Notes under the pieces: model-generated
Database searches by the model: none
Told to the model about the DNA's origin: nothing
The model's input: only the letters and a program-made list of their open reading frames with translations
Made by a program: the position numbers and the translations under genes
Shown: positions 24,180 to 32,704 of the stretch, piece after piece
Layout: each line of letters opens with the position of its first letter
How positions within the stretch are numbered: position 1 is the first letter of the stretch
Source: Istiophorus platypterus
Taxonomy: Eukaryota > Chordata > Actinopteri > Istiophoriformes > Istiophoridae
Assembly (NCBI GenBank): GCA_016859345.1
Contig: CM029134.1
Span: 16,166,060-16,230,059, forward strand
Direction of reading: 5' to 3'
Length of the DNA stretch: 64,000 nt

Positions 24180-25600
24180 GGGAAGAGTCGAGCATAAAGG
24201 TCTCACTATATGCTGATGATTTACTTCTGTTTCTTTCAAAACCAGCCACTTCCTTATCAGAAGCCCTCATTTTGTTTCAGTCAGTTTTCAGAATATAAAC
24301 TTAAATGAAAGTGAACTTTTTTTCAACAAATAAGGAAGCTCTTGAAACTAAATAAACAAATCTTGCATTTAATTGGCCCAGTGTTTCCAAATTTCATCCA
24401 CAAATTCTTTTTAAGGCTTTAATTATATCCTCTATTTGGAATGGTAAACATCCTCAGTTACAAGAAACATTTCTTCAAAGACCTAAGCAGGTGGGGGGAT
24501 GGCTTTGCCTAATTTCCAATACTACTACTTGGCAGCACATGTTTGCTGTTTGATGTATTGGATACATTTCCATTTTTCCAACCATCTTGCCCAGCCAGGG
24601 CAATAATGGAGGTTTGTGCTAGTGGCCCGATTTCTCTGCCTGCCCTTTTAGGCACCGCACTTTCACATGCGTACATTTTTCCCAACAGTAATCCAGTCGT
24701 CAAACAGTCCCTAAGAAATCTGGGCCCCATTCAGGAAAGAACTTCGACTACAGACATTCCCACTTTGAAGTCTATATGTTCCTTCATTGGCTAATAGTGA
24801 ATTTCAGAAAAAAAAGACTTGAAATGCCTTGGAGATCTATTTAGTGATAACATCTTTGTATTTTTTCTCAATAGACAGAAACCTTTGGTCTTGCCAACAC
24901 ACACCTTTTCTTTTAGATTTTTGCAAGTTAGCCATTATTTAGTGTTTAGTATCTCAATTTCCTCATAGACCTCCAATCATTCCTGTATATTTAGTTCTCT
25001 CTTTCAACCCCACATCAAATGTCTTATGTCAAACTTTTACAAATTTATTTCAAAATTTTACTGCCACTAACTAAGAACTGCCTGAGAACAAGAACTAGAT
25101 TTTACGTTCACAGATGACACATGGGACTTAATCAAATACACTCCTCTTCCATGTATGCTCGGCATTACATTTTGTGATTTAAAGTAGACCATCCTATCCG
25201 CAATTCTAACACCAAATTATCTCTAATTAATCCTGATGGGGACCCTACCTATGATAAGTGTAGAAGTGCATCTGCTTCACTCCTTTACATGTTTTGGACA
25301 ATTTCCCCTTTGGTTTTAAACATTCATGTATAAAACTTTCTGAAACCCTTCATCACCAAATTGAGCCAAATCCTTTGACTGCCTTTTTGGGCTTTACTCT
25401 AGACTTGAATTTGCCAAAAGCAAAACTGAATGTCTTGGTTATTATTTTACTGGCTTGACAAGCTATCTTATTCAAGTTGAAGGATTCTGCCCCTCTTCCC
25501 AATCAAACTGAATTACAGACATTGTGTCGTGTATGAATCTAGAGAAAATCCATTATACTACCTAGGGAACAGAGAGTAAATTTTAGTGTTGCTCCCTTTA
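24180..25600 (+). pseudogene. L1-type ORF2 C-terminal remnant
   Basis: Begins in the transcriptase palm with VSLYADDLLLFLSKP; the two catalytic aspartates of YADD are intact at 24,215-24,220. The following SEALILFQSVF matches the segment after the active site. Thumb-region boxes SSIWNGKHPQLQE and LQRPKQVGGWLCL follow at about 24,430-24,515, then a degraded C-terminal region ending in MNLEKIHYTT. Multiple stops and the missing upstream half exclude function. Confidence 0.75.
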
Positions 25601-26996
25601 TGGGTATGTTTTTGAGAAACCTTACAGAGTTTCTTATTAAATATCCTTTTATCTATTTATTTATTTTCTATTCTACTATTCCTTGACTTATATTTTCTAT
25701 TACAATCGCAGTATATCATGGATGTTTTCTTTGTATTTATTGTCCATAATTTTATTCATTTAACAATAATATATATCTTTAGTGGTCAGCTGTCGTTTAC
25801 GTATTTATTTTTGTTTCAGCAGATGGATGTGCTGTGACAGTTACAGATATTCATTATTAGCAATCAATAAAACGACCTTTGAAAAACAAATTAGTTTGTG
25901 CTATTTAAGGAGTCTTTTGCCTTTTTATTCCAACCGGTCACTCCCATTAAGTTTTTTTTTTTTAAACATACCGTTTTTTTGTGACACAGCACTACGTTTT
26001 CAGCTTAGCAACTCTAATGGCAGTGGACCTGGATGTGGACCTGAATGATGTCCAGTGTATTTACATATGCACTGTGCAGTGCATACCTGTATTTTTGCAC
26101 ACACCTGCTCTCAAAGATGCATAACCCGCACACACACCTAGAATTCTTTGTCCATTTGGAGTTATGTGAATTGACTTTCAGCAGCCACCTTAGTTGGTGT
26201 TCATGGCTTTAGCCTGATGTGCTGTCATGGGGCTTTGATGCCACATCATGTAACCTTTCTGAGATACTGGGAACACCTGTCCTTGCCCTCATAAGGCATG
26301 CTAATAGATGCGGACACATGGTGGCCTGCTGCCTGACCTTGCTAGGACAGCAGGAGTCATTGGAGAGACAGACCACGGCCGCCCTGCAGGACACAATGTG
26401 GCATATGCTCACTCCTTATAGCCCTTAACACATGCAGCATAGTCCAGTTGCTAGTGAAAAAAGGTGCATAATGCTCAAACAGACTACACCAACAATACTT
26501 AAAGCCCTCAATGAGACCACTAAAATACAAATTTGAACAAAGAAGAGTCAGCTCATCTTTTGACTTAAAAAAAATGTATTTATAACATTGCTGGCATTCC
26601 TTTGCTGCTGGCAACTGGAGGAAATTATAATAAATGAATAATAGAGTAAGTGCATATGTGGGGTTTTTTTGGTTTTTGTTTTTGTTGTTGCATTCTATAT
26701 TACAAATAGTTTCCAAGAATTTGCTTGAAAACCAATATGGAGTGCTGACTACAATTCACAAAAGTGGAGGAAAAACACTAAAGGTAGTTAGCTCAAAGGA
26801 TAATTTGTGATTAGAATCTATATTAACCAAATAAAGCACTAAAACAGAACGAAATGTTAAGAACACAACAGATTTTCCCCACTTGTCTCGTCTGACCATG
26901 TAGCGCTATTTCTCCACTCACAATCTGTTTGCACATGCACAGGCAAGGGACATCTGAACACCCACCTCCCAGACAAACAAGAAAAACACTTGCCTG

Positions 26997-27018
26997 CACA
27001 CACACACACACACACACT
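26997..27018. repeat. (CA)n microsatellite
   Basis: About 10 CA units in the upstream intergenic region. Confidence 0.9.
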
Positions 27019-27400
27019 CAAAGGCATCCGCCCTGCAAAACCTAGCTATAATAACCTTCACAAACACAAGAGTAGTGTGTGTGTCTGTTTGTCTGGGAAG
27101 AGGCATATTATTGTCTGTCTCTCTCCTGCTTCTTCCAAGTGCACTTTTCAAGGTGCAGGGCTTGGTATCTCCATGGCAACAGCAAAGCGACCAGGAACAG
27201 TGGGTGGGAGGAGATGGGAGGTGGTGGGGACAGGGTAGGGGATAAAGGGAGGGGGCAACAGGGATGGTGATGGCAAGGGGGTCCTCTGGTCACAAATAGG
27301 CATGCTGGGTACATAGACTTGGGAACACTGTGACATTTTTGTATTGTTTGACAAAAGACAAACGGAGTGTGGCTTTCTGCTAAAGGTGTTCGTCTGCGTG

Positions 27401-27459
27401 CGTGTGTGTGTGTGTGTGTGTGTGTCTGAGTGAGTGTGTGTCACACAACACACACACTC
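27401..27459. repeat. (GT)n tract with adjoining GT/CA hairpin
   Basis: A GT run (27,401-27,425) is followed by GAGTGTGTGT (27,432-27,441) and its perfect complement ACACACACTC (27,450-27,459) around an 8-base loop. Confidence 0.8.
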
Positions 27460-29822
27460 CCTTTGCCTCTCAGTGGAGGGTCATTGTCTTTGTATAGCAG
27501 AGGCCTCCAGGTATTATGGACTGTGTTTACATGTGCCTGTGTCCATGTTGGCCCAGAAATGTCCACCCCTGTACAGTTTTTTCCTCTTTTGCTCTCCCCC
27601 TCTCTCTTTTGACCTTTACACTCCCCTAGTTACTTTTGAATGTCCCTCCATCTTTGTCTAACATGTAGCTCTCCCTTTTTAAAGCCTGATGCTCTTTTTT
27701 TATCCTTTTCAATCTGAATTTTTGTCACTTAATGTCTTGCTCCTCCGCTCCCTCTGCCCTTTCCCTTATGTGTATCTAATTTATGGTCTCTGCAGGCTGT
27801 GATGCAGATGGAAATACATATAGTTGTTAATGTGTTCCTTGTCTGGTTGAGTAAAAGAAGAAAACCTTCCACACAGTTTTAACAGTAAAGGGAGGATGAA
27901 ACATATATTCGCCTTTAACACAGAGTTCATATCTGTCTCATAGTACTGCAGTCATGAAGTCCTCTGAGTGTTTTTTTTTTAACATTAATGAAGTAGTTTT
28001 ATTTGTCTAACCTCAAATATTCTTTAGTTGCCATGTGCACATTTTGTAAGAACAATCATCAACAATCAAATAAAAACATAAAAAGGTATATTTGGGTGAT
28101 GCCAAATAGTTGAAAATGAATATAATTTGCAGGAGATATGGTTGAGTGAGTTTATGGTCCAAAATAAGTTACAGCAACAAAACTTAACAACAAGAACTGG
28201 AAAAAGGGCTTTACTCTTACTATGCCGCAAGCCCTGAGTTGTGCATAGCAGGATAATGGATGAATTAAGACAGAAGTGGAAATGTGTTCACTCTGCTCTC
28301 CAGAGCTTCTTGTAAAAATGCAATTGAGGAATCCCTGGAGTTTATGAAACCCATCCTAATTTTATTTTACAAAATCAGGATTAATCCTAATCCAAATTTT
28401 GGAGCAAAGCCATCACAAAAAAAAAAAAATAAACAGACATCATCAGAAAAAGAGGTCAGGTTGGCTGATATTAGAACTCATATTGATATTCTAATTTCAT
28501 CAGTGATATTAAAGTCTCTTTTTATTGCATTGTAAATTGAATATTCTTATCTTTTGGACTCATGGTTATACAAAACATTCAATATGACAATGCAACCTTG
28601 AACTCTCAAACTTGTAACAGGTGTTTTTCCATTATTCTAATTTTTTTCACTATTATTTATAAACTTAACAATTAAATGATTCATTAAAAAACTAAAAATA
28701 ATGATTTGCAGCATTATAAGGGACTACTACCATTTTAAAACTGACTTTCTCTTATTTGTGTTGTATGCGGAAAGACATCATGGTGTTCTTGCATCTTGGG
28801 AAAAAAAACCCCTTCAAATGTGAAAAATTAAAATCCCTTTAAATGTGTACTAAGCGGGAACAATATGCTTAGGTGACTCTCTGAAAGTGTCGTTCATACA
28901 CTGCAGCAGATGGCTAAACAGCCAGTTTTCAGTACTTTCTGACATAGAACTGAAACTGTTTTTGCTTCTTTTGAGCTCTTGTATTGCTCTTAATTTTCTT
29001 TGAAAATCTGGGTACGAATGTGAAAATCAACAAAAACCAAATTCCATAAACAAAGCCTGTCTTGAAGTTGACACGCAGCTAATTGGGTCTCAGCAGATTC
29101 GCTTAATAGCCGATCGTATTAAACCAAAGACAGCGGAAGGATTTTTGTCTTTAAATGTGTTTTTAATTGTACAATGTGTTATGTGTTATTGCTATAAAAA
29201 GAAAAAAGTAAAACCAAAAAGAAAGCCTTTCCTGAAAATATAATTGTTTTTTATTTGTATCAGTCGTTTGCCTTATGCTGCTCATCAGTGTTTATAACTG
29301 TATAGAATTAGTGGTCCAGTAGGACAAATGATGCGCTAAATGAGGACAATGCAGGTTAGGGCTAGTAAGACTTTTTTGTTTTTTTTTTTTGCTGTCTGTA
29401 AATTGGACCCTCCGGGCCCCGCAAAAACCCGAGTGCGTTTCCGGCAGCGAGCCGCGCGGGGCGCTGCTGCTCGCCCACCTCGGCGCCCCGACGGGATCCT
29501 CAAAGTTTATGCGAGGCTTGCGGCACGTCGGGGACCGGCGGAGCGCGGAGTCGACCGGCGCTCACGATCCCAGAAGGAGCGTCCGAGTTGCAAACGAACG
29601 AACAAACAAAACAAAATCACTTTTGCGCTGGGAGGTGTGATGAGTCGGCTCGCTTGTTAATCCCGTTGCATTTTCTTGTCGATGCGAGCCGTCCGCAGGC
29701 CTGTCAGTCAGCCGGCCGGCCGGCGGGTCCGCTGCCCGGCCGGCGCTCCCTGAAACGTACTCTCTCCTCTCGCACCGGCGAGATGCACGGGGAGTGTGTG
29801 GGCGCCCGGTGCCCCGTGCGTG

Positions 29823-29902
29823 TGCAAGTGTGTGTGTGTGCAAGTGTGTGTGTGTGTGCAAATGTGTGTGTGTGCAAGTGTGTGTGTGTGTGTGTGTGTT
29901 TG
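29823..29902. repeat. GT-rich tract in promoter/5' UTR region
   Basis: Repeated TGTGTGTG blocks separated by CAAG or CAAA. Confidence 0.9.
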
Positions 29903-30036
29903 TAGGGTCGGGGAGTTGTCAGAGCACTGAGGCAAAGAGTGGGGGAGCACGCACAATGCGAGAGAGGAGTTGAGAGGAAGAGAGAGACACAGAGGAGGAA
30001 GGAGAGGAGGAGAGTTGAGTGAGAGTGTGCGAGTGG

Positions 30037-30086
30037 GAGAGAGAGAGAGAGAGAGAGAGAGAGTGTAAGAGAGAGAGAGAGAGAGA
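30037..30086. repeat. (GA)n tract upstream of start codon
   Basis: Two GA runs (about 30,037-30,063 and 30,068-30,086) in a longer purine-rich stretch, about 160 bases before the ATG. GA runs near promoters can bind GAGA-type factors or form triplex DNA; here that is only possible. Confidence 0.9.
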
Positions 30087-30247
30087 AGGGGAGGAGGAGA
30101 GCTCCGTCTCTCCCGGTGCACTTGGCAGTCTAGTTGCGGGCTGCTGTGCTGTTGCTGTCGTGGCGTGGCTGGTCGCGCCGGGCGGGGGAACTTCACCACA
30201 CTGGAGCCCGGAGTCCCACTCTCTCACCTGCGCAGTTCGGAGCTGCC

Positions 30248-30335
30248 ATGGGTCTCTCGCCTGGATTTACTGTCCTAATCATCCTACCGGCCTTTCTGCT
30301 GCACACCAGCGGCCTTTACATCGCCAGTAGCGTTG
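30248..30335 (+). CDS. adamts2: ADAMTS2-like procollagen N-proteinase, exon 1 (signal peptide)
   Basis: The first coding exon. The ATG at 30,248 has a strong Kozak context (G at -3 and +4) and is the first ATG in this frame. It encodes 29 residues plus one base of the next codon: a short N-terminus, then a hydrophobic core FTVLIILPAFLL, then HTSGLYIASSV, a typical secretory signal peptide. The donor is G|GTACGT at 30,335/30,336 (phase 1). Joined to exon 2 the split codon becomes GAC (Asp30) and the frame stays open. Gene identity comes from exon 2, because signal peptides are not diagnostic. ADAMTS2 is a secreted zinc metalloprotease that removes the N-propeptide of fibrillar procollagens in the extracellular matrix. 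Confidence 0.75.
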
Positions 30336-31020
30336 GTACGTACGGTACAGCCAAACGTGGTCAGTGTTTATGTTGCTCGTCTCTATCCGCTGATCTCCCA
30401 CCCAGCGAGGGCTGCGCGGGGGGCTCTTCGTGCGCTCACTGGAAGTGGAGCTCAGCCTAGCGGCAAAGCCACTCGTCCGGTTCCCCCCTGCTTGTGTTTA
30501 ATTTCTGGCACGCTTTTGCAGTTCTTGCAGACATCATAGGACGCATTTGCCAACTTCTGTGTGCCCTGCCGTGGTTCTTGCGGGGACTTTCCGGAGGGTC
30601 CCTCAGCAGCGCCGGTGCTTGATAACGCTTTTTCTCTTTAATGTTATCTGGTGTGTAAAGGGGCATCAGATGCACTGGTTTACTGTCGGATTTTGCAGGG
30701 AAGTAACCTAACGTTATCTGATTTGGCCGCTGTCGCATCTATCGATCTGTCACAAGACGCTGGAGTCGGATGTCGACTTATTGATCACACTATCATCAAA
30801 TCATTCCTCCGACATGGGAGCTCAAAGAAATATTAGCAGTGTGTGTTTGGTTATATCAATCAGCAAACTTTATAAATTGAATAAGATAGACGGATAACGG
30901 CCTATCAAATCATGTCATGTCATATATCATATCAATAATAAAAATGACAATAATAATAATAATACTGGCATCTGAAGACCACATTCAAGGTAACTCTGTG
31001 ATGGCATTAAGTGGCCTTGG

Positions 31021-31056
<36 letters not shown>

Positions 31057-32005
31057 GGGCGCAGGGAGCATCTCTCAGGTGGCCTCCGAAATGCACCTGT
31101 GTTGCCACTGTCACACGTGAACAAGAAAAATATTCCACAATGCAGGAAAATGCCAGAACTGCCTTTAGGATTCCAATCAAAACGCTTATCTTATACATGC
31201 AGGGTGTTAATAAGCTTGTAGATGATATACATTAATATTACTGATGATGGTGGTGGTGTTGATTTTAGGACATTTGACTGCAAAATATATTCCGATATGT
31301 GTCATACGTAAACGCGCTTTATACGGAGGAATGTCAATCTCAGTTGTTTTGTTGTTATGTTTGTCTGATTATATATATTTTTTCCAATTCGGTCGCTATG
31401 GAGGTCATAACAGTCATTTCTCGCGGATCGATCAGCCTGACAGCGCACGAAAAAGCGTGAGAAAGCCGCAATGTGTGCGCCTTGATCCCGCGCTGGCTTC
31501 CCCCCCTTTGACGGTAGAAGGGCACGGGAGGTGTCAGGAGCGCAGCGCGCGCTGCTGAGGCATCCGTTTCCACGCGTGCACCGCCGAGCGCCGGGGTCGC
31601 CTCTGGGTTCATGGGTGGGGCTGTATGTGCGCGCCTGTGTGTAAGGTTACTGCTTTTATTTCTTATTTCTCATTGTATTCCCCTTGACACAGCTTGGAAT
31701 GGAGAGTGAATAATTCCATGGCATGTTTTACATTTTTTTTTTCTAATGCCTTATTTTTCCTCCTACCTCTTATTTTCCATCTTCATACTCACCCTCTACC
31801 CATACTTTTCCCATGACGTGTCCTCCTCTCCATTATTTGTTTTTTTTATCTTTAATGTTATTCTTTCTCACCCTTTCCCACATTTTTACATCTTACTCAC
31901 CAAATAACATTTTTTACCTCTCTCTCGACTGCTCCTGCCTCATCCTCCTCACTCTGTTCTCACCCATTACCCTCTCCCCCCTCTCCCGAACTGTCCCGTT
32001 CCTAG
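30336..32005 (+). other. ADAMTS gene intron 1
   Basis: A 1,670-bp intron bounded by GTACGT and a TAG acceptor at 32,003-32,005, behind a long pyrimidine-rich tract (about 31,790-32,002). It contains a (TG)n run at 31,024-31,054 and a CpG-rich patch at about 31,420-31,620. No other coding sequence was recognised in it. Confidence 0.75.
31024..31054. repeat. (TG)n microsatellite
   Basis: About 15 TG units in intron 1. Confidence 0.93.
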
Positions 32006-32430
32006 ACTCCCTGCAGCATGTCCTGGGGGAGTATGGACTGGTGAGGCCGATCAGTGTGGATGCAGAGGGCCGCTTCCTGTCACACGCTGTGTCGGCTGTC
32101 CGCATGGCAGGATCCCAATCCCGTAGGCGCCGGAGGAGGGAGGTAGGAGTAGGCAATGATGAGTGGGAAGGACCAAGAGGAACCGAGGGGAACCAAGAGC
32201 CCGTGGCCCGTCAGGAAAAGCTTTACTACAACGTCACCGTCTTCGGCCGGGAATTCCACCTGCGCCTGCGCCACAATGCCAGGCTGGTGGCCCCCGGAGC
32301 CAAGATCGAGTGGCGTGATGACAGCGACAGCACTCGGCACTCTGAGCCCCTGCACAATGAATGCCTGTACGTTGGTGACATCACAGACACACCTGGGGCC
32401 ACTGTGGCTATCAGCAACTGTGACGGCCTG
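32006..32430 (+). CDS. adamts2: ADAMTS2-like procollagen N-proteinase, exon 2 (propeptide)
   Basis: Encodes residues 30-171 of the joined protein. It opens with LGEYGLVRPISVD and GRFLSHAVSA, has a run of six arginines (R69-R74), then LYYNVTVFGREFHLRLR (103-118, with an N-glycosylation site at N105), NARLVAPGAKIEW (120-132), and ECLYVGDI with VAISNCDGL to residue 171; C149 and C168 are the conserved propeptide cysteines. This is the reprolysin-family propeptide of the procollagen N-proteinase branch (ADAMTS2, 3, 14). RP-SVD, VTVFGR and NARLVAPGA favour ADAMTS2; LGEYGLV and parts near residue 160 are also like ADAMTS14 and ADAMTS3, so paralogue choice is not certain. The exon ends CTG|GTGAGT in phase 0, exactly at the CDGL/AGLIR boundary expected for the family. 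The catalytic HExxH domain is not in the window. Confidence 0.85.
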
Positions 32431-32657
32431 GTGAGTGCACAAACCTATGTCACCTGTGCTCTTGTCTTTATGTCTATCGTTCAGTTTGTTGTGAAGGTGT
32501 TGGTGGAGAGAAGGACATGAAAGGACACAAAAGAGCAGGCAATAACTGTTTATAGGGGAACTCTATGTTAGAAATAGATATAAAGATACAACCAAAAAGT
32601 GAAAGCTAGAGATTTTTGCCCCTTGACCCAATCAGCATCCCTGGTGAGTCTTTGTGA

Positions 32658-32692
32658 TTGACCCCATGGCTCAGAGGTTGCCATGGGGTCAA
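32658..32692. repeat. Perfect 13-bp hairpin near the intron 2 donor
   Basis: Arms TTGACCCCATGGC (32,658-32,670) and GCCATGGGGTCAA (32,680-32,692) pair perfectly around a 9-base loop, 228 bases after the exon 2 donor. The hairpin is flanked by near-direct repeats TTGTGATTGA (32,652-32,661 and 32,695-32,704). Confidence 0.8.
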
Positions 32693-32704
32693 ACTTGTGA
32701 TTGA

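Larger units (their letters stand above)
22773..25600 (+). mobile_element. Internally deleted L1-type LINE fossil
   Basis: A + strand L1-like element. An ORF1-like part (22,773 to about 23,730) is followed, after only about 450 bases, by the back half of ORF2 starting at the transcriptase YADD box (24,209-24,220) and running through SIWNGKHPQLQ, LQRPKQVGGW, a broken C-terminal region and LEKIHYTT near 25,550. The ORF2 endonuclease and transcriptase fingers, normally well over 1 kb, are missing. Stops and frameshifts are frequent throughout. The 3' end is uncertain; AT-rich sequence continues to about 25,770 with no clear poly-A tail. Confidence 0.8.
25601..29395. other. Intergenic upstream of the ADAMTS gene, no gene seen
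   Basis: No coding match on either strand. It includes (CA)n at 26,997-27,018 and (GT)n at 27,401-27,425 followed by a 10-bp GT/CA hairpin (27,432-27,459). Pyrimidine-rich sequence occupies 27,585-27,770. From about 28,000 to 29,330 it is AT-rich. Distal regulatory elements could lie here, but none can be recognised from sequence alone. Confidence 0.5.
29396..30500 (+). promoter_or_regulatory. CpG-rich promoter region of the ADAMTS gene
   Basis: The sequence changes abruptly from AT-rich to CpG-rich at about 29,400 and remains CG-rich to about 29,820, with many CCGG, GCGC and CGGCG words; a second CpG-dense part covers 30,090-30,480 around the start codon. Between them lie GT-rich (29,823-29,902) and GA-rich (29,940-30,095) tracts. 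CpG islands at the 5' end of vertebrate genes usually mark promoters, and this one overlaps exon 1. No convincing TATA box was identified and the transcription start cannot be placed. Part of 29,800-30,247 is presumably 5' UTR. Confidence 0.7.

Noticed and set aside
26209..26428. Overlapping frames on both strands with mixed composition
   Set aside because: No family recognised and no splice signals placed; could be an old exon or repeat but nothing supports it.
30134..30247. Upstream extension of the ADAMTS frame to 30,134
   Set aside because: The extension starts with TTG, not ATG. The ATG at 30,248 is the first in frame, has a good Kozak context and leads directly into a hydrophobic signal peptide.
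29339..30330. Several overlapping open frames in the CpG-rich block
   Set aside because: GC-rich DNA has few stops; the frames overlap on both strands and show no domain.
30336..30460. Continuation of the exon 1 frame past the donor
   Set aside because: The open frame continues about 40 codons to a stop, but GTACGT after 30,335 is a strong donor and joining to 32,006 gives an uninterrupted frame with the family's propeptide.
31813..32005. Open frame extending upstream of exon 2
   Set aside because: The upstream part encodes Leu/Ser/Phe-rich text from the intron's pyrimidine tract; family similarity begins only at DSLQH.
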